A stretch of 64,000 bases of DNA from Fibrobacterota bacterium (GTDB lineage: Bacteria; Fibrobacterota; Chitinivibrionia; Chitinivibrionales; Chitinispirillaceae). Numbering within the stretch: position 1 is the stretch's first letter; each line of letters starts with the position of its first letter. The position numbers and the translations under genes were made by a program. The notes beneath the pieces were generated by a model. That model was not told where the DNA came from. It worked only from the letters and a program-made list of their open reading frames with translations, and ran no database searches. The stretch spans positions 1 to 64,000 of the forward strand of contig JAEZKP010000101.1 of NCBI GenBank assembly GCA_023436145.1, given 5' to 3'. Positions 26,501-35,341 of this stretch are shown one piece after another.

Positions 26501-27349
26501 ATGTCAAATGCTCTGATACTTGACGGAAAAAGTCTAGCCAAATCGATTGAAGAGTCTCTCAAAATACGAGTGGATGCATATAAAGCCAAAACAGGGAAAA
26601 CACCATTGCTGGCTACTATTCTTGTGGGATCAGATCCGGCTTCTGCAACTTATGTAAAAATGAAAGGTAATGCCTGTGCCAGAGTAGGAATGCTTTCCCG
26701 CAAAATCGAATTACCAGATACAACTACAACAGAAGAGTTGCTTCATCAGATAAAAACACTCAATGATGATTCAGAGGTAAGCGGAATTCTTCTCCAGCAT
26801 CCGGTTCCAAAACAGATAAATGAGCGTGATGCTTTTGATGCCATAGCTCTCAATAAAGATGTTGATGGAGTGACCTGTCTGGGTTTTGGCAGGATGGCTA
26901 TGGGCGAGAAGGCTTTTGGCAGTGCTACTCCGGCAGGAATCATGAAGATTCTGGACCATTATAATATCAGTCTTGAAGGGAAAAGAGCAGTCGTAGTGGG
27001 AAGAAGCCCTATATTAGGAAAGCCAATGGCATTAATGCTGCTTAACAGAAATGCGACGGTCACTATTTGTCACAGTAAAACTGATGAGCTGCCCTCAATA
27101 ATCAGACAAGCCGATATCGTGGTAGGTGCTGTGGGTAAACCCAGATTCATTCAGGGTGACTGGATCAAAGATGGAGCGGTGATTATTGATGCCGGATATC
27201 ATCCAGGAAATGTCGGGGATATCGATCTCGAGTCGGCGATTGCACACTGCAGTGCCTATACACCGGTTCCAGGTGGTGTAGGACCTATGACTATTGCTAC
27301 TTTGATAAGCCAGACAATGGAGTCTGCAGAAAAAAGCCTGATGGCTTAA
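26501..27349 (+). CDS. folD: Bifunctional methylenetetrahydrofolate dehydrogenase / cyclohydrolase
   Basis: Interconverts 5,10-methylene-, methenyl- and 10-formyl-tetrahydrofolate with NADP in the cytosol. The 282-residue length is standard. Motifs seen are SATYVKMKGNACARVGM with the catalytic lysine, GILLQHPVPKQI, KDVDGVTCLGFGRMAMG, VVGRSPILGKPMALML and PVPGGVGPMTIATL. A clear GGAGG (26487-26491) lies nine bases before the ATG. It is monocistronic and converges with the Cache-protein gene, with seven bases between the stops. Confidence 0.96.
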   Translation: MSNALILDGKSLAKSIEESLKIRVDAYKAKTGKTPLLATILVGSDPASATYVKMKGNACARVGMLSRKIELPDTTTTEELLHQIKTLNDDSEVSGILLQHPVPKQINERDAFDAIALNKDVDGVTCLGFGRMAMGEKAFGSATPAGIMKILDHYNISLEGKRAVVVGRSPILGKPMALMLLNRNATVTICHSKTDELPSIIRQADIVVGAVGKPRFIQGDWIKDGAVIIDAGYHPGNVGDIDLESAIAHCSAYTPVPGGVGPMTIATLISQTMESAEKSLMA

Positions 27350-27356
27350 TCGAATG

Positions 27357-28733
27357 CTATTCTTTGGAATCAGAGAAGCTGTTTTTGAATATCTCAATCT
27401 CTCTGGAGATCCGCAAGGCATCTTCTCTGATTGATTCCAGCTCAGGACTATCCTCAGAACCTACCAGCCGGTTTATTCTTCCGGTAAGCTCTTCCAGGCA
27501 ATTTGACAACCTGGCAGATTCACAAACTACCCAGTGGATTATCTGACCGTGAATTTCACGATAAAGTTCGTTTTTAATTCTGGATAATTCCAAATCGGTC
27601 TGATCCATAGATTGAACAGGTCTGAAATGAGGTTGGGCATTCCTGAATATTTCATCCTTTTTCTGATTGTAAAATGCCTCGGGGCTGATAAGATTTTTTG
27701 TCTCCGGTTCCTCTGTTTGCTCTTTCTCCTCATGAATTTCTTCGGCAACTTCAGCAGAATTCTCTTCTTCAGAAAGAGCCTGGAAACGCTCCCTTGTGTT
27801 TGACAAATTGTCATCTACCAGATCCATGACCTCCTCAAAATCGCCTGCATCGGAAATACTCTTTTCAGTACGTTTTTTCAAACTGGAGATCTTTTTAGCC
27901 GGCAACCATCTTTTACCAATCCTGAAAAAAAGAATAACTGCAAGACTGCTGAAGAGGATAATCAGAAGAAAAGAACGAAAAACTGATCTGCCATTCTGTT
28001 TTTTTAACTTTACATCAGTAGAATTTCCGGGGAGATCTTCCTTTATTGGTTCAGGCTCCGCACTTGAAACCGTTATGTTTGATTCGGCCTCCTTTGATAA
28101 CACTACCTGCGGCTTAGGTTTAGCTGATTTATAGTAGCAGCTGATTACCAGAAATTCTGAAATAGTCCAGCTGAAAGATTCAATATTTTGGTAATTTTGC
28201 CAGTTGTTGGCAAACACTGGGCTTCCATTAACTTCCAGTTTCAGTGGAATAGTATTCTGTTCATCTACAAAACGGATTATTTCTGCAGGATCAATTTTTG
28301 CGGCCATAGCACCTGCAAACTGTTCGTTTGCGTTTTTCAATGGCCATACCCAGAATAGGAAAGCAGGACCGGCAGAGTCCCGCGTTATTCCAAAATAAGG
28401 TTGAGCACTTCTGTGTACCTGAGTAAACCACTGCTGCCCAGAAATGTTTCTCATTACATGGTTTGAATTATTCTTTGTAGATTCGTTAATGATTATCCCA
28501 TTGGAATTAACCCGGAATAATTTAACAATAGGAGAGTTTTTTCTAAGTAACTCCTGGAATACTACGTCTGTAGAGTCTATACTCATGGCTGCGATTTTGG
28601 GAGTTGCCTGCGATGAAAGTCTTCTGTAGAGTTCCTTAAAACAATCACCCAGTCCGGAGAAATTACTACCCATACTGTTAAAACTGCAAAACAGTATCAA
28701 AAGAATCAGCAGATAATTGTTTTTACGCAACAC
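27357..28733 (-). CDS. Membrane protein with periplasmic Cache-like sensor and acidic cytoplasmic tail
   Basis: A 458-residue protein not recognised as a named family. Residues 1-22 are a signal or anchor segment. Residues ~30-205 resemble a Cache/PDC sensor: IVKLFRVNSNGIIINES, GQQWFTQVHRSAQPYFG, AFLFWVWPL and AGAMAAKIDPAEIIRFV follow the usual Cache order. A linker precedes the second membrane segment (252-271). The cytoplasmic part is strongly acidic and helical (about 290-350), and ends with an amphipathic region (SRIKNELYREIHGQI to the C-terminus) likely to form a coiled coil. There is no kinase, cyclase, methyl-accepting or GGDEF domain. It could sense a small molecule and signal by protein contact; that is inference. 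The stop is seven bases from that of folD. Confidence 0.7.
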   Translation of the reverse strand: MLRKNNYLLILLILFCSFNSMGSNFSGLGDCFKELYRRLSSQATPKIAAMSIDSTDVVFQELLRKNSPIVKLFRVNSNGIIINESTKNNSNHVMRNISGQQWFTQVHRSAQPYFGITRDSAGPAFLFWVWPLKNANEQFAGAMAAKIDPAEIIRFVDEQNTIPLKLEVNGSPVFANNWQNYQNIESFSWTISEFLVISCYYKSAKPKPQVVLSKEAESNITVSSAEPEPIKEDLPGNSTDVKLKKQNGRSVFRSFLLIILFSSLAVILFFRIGKRWLPAKKISSLKKRTEKSISDAGDFEEVMDLVDDNLSNTRERFQALSEEENSAEVAEEIHEEKEQTEEPETKNLISPEAFYNQKKDEIFRNAQPHFRPVQSMDQTDLELSRIKNELYREIHGQIIHWVVCESARLSNCLEELTGRINRLVGSEDSPELESIREDALRISREIEIFKNSFSDSKE

Positions 28734-29211
28734 ACCTGTCCATTTCTATTCTTTTACGTATTTAAAATTACCCTGAAAACAGGGCATAACCAAATAAAAT
28801 ATTACATTCTTTTACTGACAGGTACATTTAAGCTCAAAAGAAACTTCATAACTTAAGTTGAGAATCTTTTCTGCGGACTTGCAAATTACAGTCCAATAAG
28901 GTCCGAATTTGGCAGAATATGTACCAGGATAACTGAAAACCCGGAGCTTTTTATTCAGGTTATTACTGGAAATTTAAATGAATACAGCAGATATTCCGGA
29001 TCTTATAATGCAATAGAGACTACCCGTGAACTGACGCTGAGCTAATTTCTGCTGATCAGGATCTCATCAGAAGCCAATATGTGAGGTGCGTGCCAAATTG
29101 CCCGAGGGTATCCTGGCACTTGTTTTTTCCTGATCATGCAGAGTGCTATTTCAGTACAGCTTTTTTTTAGTTATATTTTTCTTACTTCTCTTTCAGGAAA
29201 TCAGGACCATT
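28734..29211. other. Non-coding stretch before larB
   Basis: About 480 bases without a supportable gene, between the divergent Cache-protein and larB genes. It contains a hairpin with a T-run near its end (listed separately) and two TGATCA palindromes at about 29053 and 29131. No RNA gene was recognised. The long leader may carry regulation of larB. Confidence 0.45.
29090..29128 (+). terminator. Terminator-like hairpin in the larB leader (possible attenuator)
   Basis: GTGCCA (29090-29095) pairs with TGGCAC (29114-29119) around an 18-base loop that can form a small inner CC/GG stem. TTGTTTTTT follows. No gene on this strand ends nearby; larB begins 84 bases later, so it could be an attenuator. 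The stem is short, and no tests of alternative folds were made. Confidence 0.4.
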
Positions 29212-29970
29212 ATGGATCAACATCAATTACTATCATTGTTAAACCAGTTATACCAGCAATCGATCCCGGTTGAACAGGCATTTGCCAAATTGAAAGATCT
29301 GCCTTTTGAGGATCTGGGGCACGCTAAAATTGATCATCACCGTACTCTTCGAAAGGGATACCCGGAAGTAATATTCTGCCAGAATAAGACAGCTCAACAG
29401 GTTGTAGATATTGCCAAAGCTCAAATGGATCACGGTGAAACAGTTTTCGGAACCCGGGCAAATAAGGAGGTACTGGATGCGATTAAAAGTGCTGTTCCTG
29501 ATGTTAGCATAGACACTCTTGCCCGTTGTTTCTGGAAAAAATCACCCACATGGCACAGTTGTGAAAATGCGCGTGGAGAGATTATTGTCTGCTCTGCAGG
29601 TACTGCTGATTTATCAGTAGCATTGGAAGCGAAAAACACAATCGAGATTTTCGGTCACAGCTGCGCGATGCTCTCTGATGTTGGAGTTGCAGGAATACAC
29701 AGACTCTTCTCTTATAGGGAAAAATTATCAAGTGCATCGGTAATAATTGCTGTAGCTGGAATGGAAGGCGCATTACCTTCGGTTATTGCCGGATATGTAT
29801 CATGTCCGGTTATTGGTGTACCAACCAGTGTTGGATATGGCTCTCATCTAAATGGAATGGTCCCTCTTTTTGCCATGCTCAATTCTTGCGCCTCTGGCTT
29901 GACAGTAGTTAATATCGATAACGGATTTGGTGCAGCGTGTGCTGCGGTTTCCATTAACCAACTGAAATAA
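29212..29970 (+). CDS. larB: LarB, pyridinium-3,5-biscarboxylate synthase (nickel-pincer cofactor)
   Basis: A 252-residue LarB, which carboxylates and hydrolyses nicotinic acid adenine dinucleotide to start synthesis of the nickel-pincer cofactor of lactate racemase-type enzymes. The C-terminal half is AIR-carboxylase-like (PurE fold): CSAGTADLSVALEA, SDVGVAGIHRLF, VAGMEGALPSVIAG and GVPTSVGYG. The N-terminus has the LarB DLGHAKIDHHRTLRKGYPEVIFCQ block. The ATG at 29212 with AGGA five bases before it is chosen over a start 23 codons upstream, whose extra residues are hydrophobic and unlike the family. larC and larE are not adjacent, so the cofactor genes are scattered. A weak 8-bp A/T hairpin (29997-30016) follows the stop. 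Confidence 0.92.
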   Translation: MDQHQLLSLLNQLYQQSIPVEQAFAKLKDLPFEDLGHAKIDHHRTLRKGYPEVIFCQNKTAQQVVDIAKAQMDHGETVFGTRANKEVLDAIKSAVPDVSIDTLARCFWKKSPTWHSCENARGEIIVCSAGTADLSVALEAKNTIEIFGHSCAMLSDVGVAGIHRLFSYREKLSSASVIIAVAGMEGALPSVIAGYVSCPVIGVPTSVGYGSHLNGMVPLFAMLNSCASGLTVVNIDNGFGAACAAVSINQLK

Positions 29971-30276
29971 ATACTTTTTCTATTTTGCAAATAAATCAGT
30001 TTTTCCGAAAAAACTGTTATTAAAAATAATTTTCTTCAATTTCAGGAATTCTTTCCTTCTTTGGATAGAAAGCTTATTCACCTGTTTACAATCATAGATT
30101 CCTGATTAATTCTCCTGTTCTCTTCTTAAAAAAAACACTGATTCACCTGCCTTTAAGAATTGAAAATTAAATGGCATGAGCTTTGTTTAATGCTAAAAAA
30201 GGTTCTGGTTTGGATTACACTCAATAGGAAATATTTCTTTCTACAGTTAAACAACTTCCATAGAAAGATTTTGAAT
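29971..30276. other. Intergenic region between larB and the assembly-line operon
   Basis: About 306 very AT-rich bases. CAGTTTTT (29997-30004) and AAAAACTG (30009-30016) form a small hairpin just after larB that may be a weak terminator. The promoter of the following operon should lie here, but no clear pair of boxes stands out. A reading frame from 30160 is in frame with the next gene but does not look protein-like. Confidence 0.4.
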
Positions 30277-31464
30277 ATGAATAGCAATGGGTCTTACCAG
30301 CTGAGCACTTTTTCCACCAGTATAAAAGCAGAAATGAAGCGGCTAGACTCCCAGATCGACCTTTTCTGGAAAAAGGAGAGCACCTTTTACAGCAAATTCA
30401 ATATGGGTAATCAATTACATATTATCGATCTGGGGTGCGGTACAGGACATCTAATCGAAAAACTGTCACAAGAATATCCCCTTTCCAGATTTACCGGAGT
30501 AGAACAGGACCCATTACTGGTAGAAGCTGCCACTGCCAGGCTTCAAAGCAACAAAGCTGTAGTACAGATAATTAATTCATCCATAGAAGAATTTGATCCC
30601 CAATCAGAGAAATTTGATATCGCCATACTCCGTTTAGTGCTGGAGCATGTGCCTGATCCGTTACTGGTCCTTAAAAAAATCCACTCTTTTTTAAAGACTG
30701 AAGGCGTAATTATTGTTATCGATAACGATTTTGAGTACCATTTATCTACTTCTCCCCAAATTTCAGAACTTAATGATCTTTACAACGCATACATTAAATC
30801 ACGGGCACAGGATGGGGGTGATCCTTGTATCGGACGTCGCCTTCCACTTCTTTTAAAACAGGCAGGCTTCCACCAGATCGATATGGACATTCTTTCAGCA
30901 CACAGTCATCTGATCGGTGATTTTCCTTTTTTGAATTCTGAAGGTGGTGGAATACCTACCCGTCTCACTAAAAGCGGATTTCTTCAGGAGAGTGTCCTCG
31001 ATTCACTGGTGAAAAAATGGAAAGTGATGCTGAACAGCCCTGATCACTGTCTCTTTCGCCAAATATTTGCAGCAAATGCATCAGTGCAACCGCTCTCAAA
31101 TTACGACTCTCATTCGAAAATCGGTTCCGCTATAGCGGTTCCAAATCAGTCTGGTGGTCCGGTAGACCCGCTCGGGTACCGTCATTTTCTTTTTGAAACA
31201 GTATCTTCCTCTCTTAACACCTGCTCCAGTCAACTAGATGAAAACATTCCGCTTATCGATGCCGGACTGGATTCTGTGGGTGCACTCGATATTCAAAATA
31301 CCCTTAAGGAAGCTTTTCAGATAGATATACCAATTTCCTCATTATTAGGTGGCATCACACTTTCTCAGATTACAAATAACCTGAAACTGCATTTGGAAAA
31401 CAGGAATCTGCGAAATCCGGATTCATCGAACTCATCAGGCAATGAACAGTACGGAATACTATGA
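30277..31464 (+). CDS. Methyltransferase-acyl carrier protein fusion (first gene of hybrid PKS/NRPS operon)
   Basis: A 395-residue fusion. Residues ~30-260 are a class I SAM methyltransferase: motif I LGCGTGHLIEKL starts at D51, VEQDPLLVEAA is motif II, and the late motif is LRLVLEHVPDP. Residues ~300-375 form a carrier domain with the phosphopantetheine serine S333 in LIDAGLDSVGALDIQ. A starter or intermediate would be held on the carrier and methylated in place. A frame from 30160 adds 39 basic, aromatic residues unlike the family; the ATG at 30277 is preferred after AGAAAG. Its last four bases overlap the next gene (ATGA), so they are cotranslated. The polar C-terminal tail could be a docking peptide for the docking domain starting the next protein (inference). 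Confidence 0.85.
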   Translation: MNSNGSYQLSTFSTSIKAEMKRLDSQIDLFWKKESTFYSKFNMGNQLHIIDLGCGTGHLIEKLSQEYPLSRFTGVEQDPLLVEAATARLQSNKAVVQIINSSIEEFDPQSEKFDIAILRLVLEHVPDPLLVLKKIHSFLKTEGVIIVIDNDFEYHLSTSPQISELNDLYNAYIKSRAQDGGDPCIGRRLPLLLKQAGFHQIDMDILSAHSHLIGDFPFLNSEGGGIPTRLTKSGFLQESVLDSLVKKWKVMLNSPDHCLFRQIFAANASVQPLSNYDSHSKIGSAIAVPNQSGGPVDPLGYRHFLFETVSSSLNTCSSQLDENIPLIDAGLDSVGALDIQNTLKEAFQIDIPISSLLGGITLSQITNNLKLHLENRNLRNPDSSNSSGNEQYGIL

Positions 31465-34400
31465 GCATCTCTTCACTTATTTCATTTCTGGGTGAACACC
31501 AGGTAAGCCTATGTCTAAAACAAGGCCACATACACTACCATTCTCCAGTTACCATTACTGAAGATTATCTTGAACTGTTAAAAAAAAGTAAAGACCAGCT
31601 GATCGAATCCTTAGTGCTTTATAACGAACAGGATGTTTTGATCGGTCCTTTATCGCACAACCAGCAGTCACTCTGGTTTTCATATCTTCTGGCTCCCGAT
31701 TCATCTTCTTACAATGTAGCTGTTCCCATGAAGATCCTTTCCCGGTTGGATCCCGTGCGAATCCAAAAAACCCTTGCTGCTCTATCAGAATGTCATGATC
31801 AGCTACGTGCAACTTTCCATGTTATTTCAGATGAATCGGAATCTGTTCCTTTCCAGCTTATCCCATTAAAGCAGTATTATTGCTTTTCATCAATAGATGT
31901 CAGCGGATTTTCCGATACCCGGCTAAATGAACAGATCCTCAATTTCTATCGAAAGCCATTTACTTTATCAGTTTCTCCGGCATGGCGAACTGCACTATTC
32001 TCACGCAGCTCTTCAGAGCACATCCTAATTTTTCTTTTTCACCATATTATCTGCGATGCTCATTCCATAGGCGTTTTCCTGAAAAATTTTGATGAGTATT
32101 ACTGTGGACAGTCTCTTTCTTTATCCGCAATTAGCGGTTATACCGATTTTGTAACCCATCAGATCCGCTATCTCCGAAAAAATCAAAATTCATTACTGGG
32201 CTACTGGAAATCCAGAGCCGGTATTAACATAGGAAATTCACTGCCTACCGATTTTGATCGTAAAGCTGTCAGAAGTAACAGAGGAAAAACTGTTTTTTTC
32301 TCCATAAAAAAAGAGATCAGGCAGCAGGTGCCCCTTCTGGCCGCCCGGCTGTCGATTACTCAGTTTTCCATCTATTTCGGTTGCTTTCAATTGTTGTATA
32401 TGTTACGTTCAGGGTCATTTGATATAACAACAGGAGTACTTACATCGGGCAGATGTGATCAGCGGTTTTCAAATACCATAGGTTACTTTGTAAACCCACT
32501 TCCGGTATTCTGTAATCGTCAGGAGAAGCAGCTGATAAAAGACCACTTTCATATCACTCATAGAGACATATGCGAGCTTCTTGACAATCAGAATTATCCT
32601 CTTTCACTTCTGGTAAACAATATTCATGTAGAAAGAAGAGCCGACCGGCCGGTACTTTTTTCAACAATTTTCAACATGCTTTCAAGAAAGCAGCTTCACC
32701 TGGCCTCCGATCTGGTTTATTCCAATGAAGATACGGCAGATCTGAGTTTCTGCGGAATGCCAATTAAACCCTATCCTCTTAATCAGCAGGAAGGTCAGTT
32801 TGATTTGACATTGGAGCTTATTGAAAAGGAGAACGATGTCAGGGGAGTACTTAAATATGATTCCGAATTATTTACATTCGAGTCGGTATCATGGTTTTCA
32901 TCTACTTACAATGCAATTCTCGCAGAGGTGACTGCTTCTCCAGATATTTCAATCAGCGAACTGTTTCAAAAGTTAAATAGAAAGAACAATCCTGAATCAG
33001 AAAAGACCGGTTGGCATTTAACAATTGCTTCTACTTTTACTGCAAATATGCTGGAGGAATCATTTCAGTTCTGGGAAAGTGTAACCGGTCTGAGTATCAG
33101 TGCTGAGTTTTCGCCTTTCTATCATATTGAGCAGTTTTTACAACAAAACATGAGTTTTCAGACTGGGCGGAAAAAATATGCTTTTTTTTTGATACGGCTG
33201 GAAGATCTGGCTTATCACAGGGAACTTGACCAGAGTATCGATCTTCAATATATCAGAAGCAGGGCATCTGAACTGGTTGATCATCTGCTACAATCTGCTG
33301 CAAATTACCGCCTACAATTTATCATAATTTTCTGTCCGTTATCTTCAGAAGTTCAGAATAACCTGGAGTTGAAATCTGGTTTTGAAGAGATAGAAAAACT
33401 GATGATATCCAGGCTTGACTGTGAGAAACATCTTTACTGTATCGCTTCTGAGAAACTGATCAGTTCTTTTGATTCTACTGTCGATTATCAATCTCCGGTG
33501 GGTCTGGTAGGGCAGGTGCCTTATACAGAATATTTTTATGAGCAGTTGGGAAAGATTATTGTCCGCACAGTTTATTCTTTTGAAAAACCGCCTTGTAAGG
33601 GAATCATTTTAGATTGTGATAACACACTTTGGACAGGTGTGGCAGGGGAAGACCCGTTGACTTCGATTAAAATTCCTGAACCGCTTAGAGATTTTCAGCG
33701 TTTTTTTGTGCTTTGCAAAGAAAGAGGAATCCCGGTTTGTTTATGCAGCAAAAATAATCGTGAAGATACCATAACCGTCTTTGAACAGCATCCCGATATG
33801 ATTCTGAAGCTCTCAGATATATCTTTCGACCGTATAAACTGGCAACCCAAGTCTCAGAATATTGCCGAGATTTGCGCAGAAGCCAATCTGACGGCTACTG
33901 GAATAATTTTTATTGATGATAATCCGGCGGAATGTGCAGAGGTAAGTGCTAATTGCCCTGATATCATTGTAATTCATCTTCCTGAGGCAATTAGTGACAG
34001 AATCAGATATGTTGAAAATTTCTGGGCTTTTGACACTCCGAAGGTCACAGCAGAAGATCTTTCCAGAATAGAAAAATTCCGGGTGGAAAAATTCCGGTCC
34101 GAATTTCGAAAGCAGGTCTCTTCTTTTTCCGAATTTATCAAAGGCTTGAATCTGCAGATCTCTATCAGAAATGCATTACCGGATGACATACCGCGTATTT
34201 CTCAGCTGTCCTTAAGAACCAATCAGTTTACTTCCGGGATCTCTGCATTAACCGAGGAAGAGGCACATGAAAGCCTCAAACTCCATAATTTGTTTGTAAT
34301 GGAAGTGTCTGACCGTTTCGGGGATTATGGTCTGGTAGGAGTTATTAAAGGTCATAAAGCGAAAGAGATGTATGTTGTCGATTCCTTTTTTCTCAGTTGC

Positions 34401-35159
34401 AGAGCTCTGGGGCGTGGAGTTGAGCATCGTTGCATCTCATTTATCGGTGACTATGCCTCGAAAAACGGATGCAGTTATGTTAGAGTATCAGTAAACCCTA
34501 CCAGCAGAAACAAACCATTTCAATTGTTTCTTCAGGATACAATATTTAAATACCAGTTTAGTAGCGGACCTCAGCAAATAATCTACGAGGTTCCATCCCG
34601 TGTTCTTGAGCAAATCGCTTTTAACCCAGAGGTTACAACTTCTCACCAGGTTATTGGCAGTGAGCAGGATAATGCCATTAATTCTGTTTCCAGTCGTTTC
34701 TGTCTTTCTACTCACATTCTGGATAAAATAGCCAGATGTTTTTCTACTGCCGAAGCACTGCATCAGCAGATACTTTCCATGCGTAAATCAAAATGCAAAT
34801 CCACAGAAACCGGAACCGAAAACAAATTATGTAATGCTGATAAATCTGCAGAAACTCCAATCGAGAGGGTGATAACCAGGATTTGGTCTGAAAGTCTGGG
34901 GCGAGAGGCAATCAGTGTTCATCAGAACTTCTTTGATGCAGGTGGCAATTCTTTAATGCTGCCTCATATTGTGCAGAAGATCAGTAAGTGTCTTAACAGA
35001 ACAGTTTCCCTGGTGGAACTTTTTCAATACCCCACAATTTCCTCTCTGGCAACTCACCTCTCCTCAAAAGAAATTGAACCTGGGAGTAGCAGTAAAAACG
35101 ACAGGACAGCTTTGCAAAATAGCGCATACAGCCGATTCAGATCTAAAAAAGCATCATAG
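31461..35159 (+). CDS. NRPS-like protein: docking - condensation - FkbH-type HAD/GNAT - PCP
   Basis: A 1232-residue megasynthase subunit. Residues 1-50 resemble a TubC-type N-terminal docking domain (LISFLGEHQVSLCLKQG start, then LLKKSKDQLIESL). A condensation domain spans ~65-490 with its active site HHIICDA at 194-200 (D199). The FkbH-family region follows: an N-terminal SGNH-like part (~505-700), a HAD phosphatase with LDCDNTLWTGVAGEDP (D718, D720) and a GNAT-like part with LRTNQFTSGI. A carrier domain ends the protein with GGNS and S1164. FkbH proteins take 1,3-bisphosphoglycerate and load a glyceryl unit on a carrier. Thus the C domain may join an upstream acyl group to the glycerate hydroxyl, or pass it on (inference). 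No adenylation domain is present. Confidence 0.88.
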   Translation: MSISSLISFLGEHQVSLCLKQGHIHYHSPVTITEDYLELLKKSKDQLIESLVLYNEQDVLIGPLSHNQQSLWFSYLLAPDSSSYNVAVPMKILSRLDPVRIQKTLAALSECHDQLRATFHVISDESESVPFQLIPLKQYYCFSSIDVSGFSDTRLNEQILNFYRKPFTLSVSPAWRTALFSRSSSEHILIFLFHHIICDAHSIGVFLKNFDEYYCGQSLSLSAISGYTDFVTHQIRYLRKNQNSLLGYWKSRAGINIGNSLPTDFDRKAVRSNRGKTVFFSIKKEIRQQVPLLAARLSITQFSIYFGCFQLLYMLRSGSFDITTGVLTSGRCDQRFSNTIGYFVNPLPVFCNRQEKQLIKDHFHITHRDICELLDNQNYPLSLLVNNIHVERRADRPVLFSTIFNMLSRKQLHLASDLVYSNEDTADLSFCGMPIKPYPLNQQEGQFDLTLELIEKENDVRGVLKYDSELFTFESVSWFSSTYNAILAEVTASPDISISELFQKLNRKNNPESEKTGWHLTIASTFTANMLEESFQFWESVTGLSISAEFSPFYHIEQFLQQNMSFQTGRKKYAFFLIRLEDLAYHRELDQSIDLQYIRSRASELVDHLLQSAANYRLQFIIIFCPLSSEVQNNLELKSGFEEIEKLMISRLDCEKHLYCIASEKLISSFDSTVDYQSPVGLVGQVPYTEYFYEQLGKIIVRTVYSFEKPPCKGIILDCDNTLWTGVAGEDPLTSIKIPEPLRDFQRFFVLCKERGIPVCLCSKNNREDTITVFEQHPDMILKLSDISFDRINWQPKSQNIAEICAEANLTATGIIFIDDNPAECAEVSANCPDIIVIHLPEAISDRIRYVENFWAFDTPKVTAEDLSRIEKFRVEKFRSEFRKQVSSFSEFIKGLNLQISIRNALPDDIPRISQLSLRTNQFTSGISALTEEEAHESLKLHNLFVMEVSDRFGDYGLVGVIKGHKAKEMYVVDSFFLSCRALGRGVEHRCISFIGDYASKNGCSYVRVSVNPTSRNKPFQLFLQDTIFKYQFSSGPQQIIYEVPSRVLEQIAFNPEVTTSHQVIGSEQDNAINSVSSRFCLSTHILDKIARCFSTAEALHQQILSMRKSKCKSTETGTENKLCNADKSAETPIERVITRIWSESLGREAISVHQNFFDAGGNSLMLPHIVQKISKCLNRTVSLVELFQYPTISSLATHLSSKEIEPGSSSKNDRTALQNSAYSRFRSKKAS

Positions 35160-35325
35160 AAATTCAGATAAGAGGCTGAAATTTTCAGATTTCTCAAATA
35201 GGTAATTCTTTTCTATACTTTTTACGATTTTAAGTTGACAACCAGCAATTCTGATGCTGACTGGCACGTAAATTGTTTTCAGAAAAGAAATGATTTAACA
35301 ATAATCTTCATAAAATTCAATAAAG

Positions 35326-35341
35326 AAGGAATAGCAAATTG
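35326..35341 (+). promoter_or_regulatory. Ribosome binding site deciding a TTG start
   Basis: AAGGA (35326-35330) lies eight bases before TTG (35339-35341), and no ATG stands close by. The following residues (ENTNIPNESSFDGIAIIGMSGRFP) lead directly into the ketosynthase start, so TTG is the best initiation codon. Confidence 0.7.

Noticed and set aside
30160..30276. Upstream extension of the MT-ACP gene
   Set aside because: The extra 39 residues are basic and aromatic without family match, and a better ATG at 30277 is preceded by AGAAAG.
35234..35240. TTGACA-like box before the large synthase
   Set aside because: No matching -10 box at the proper spacing; the gene is more likely read through from the operon start.
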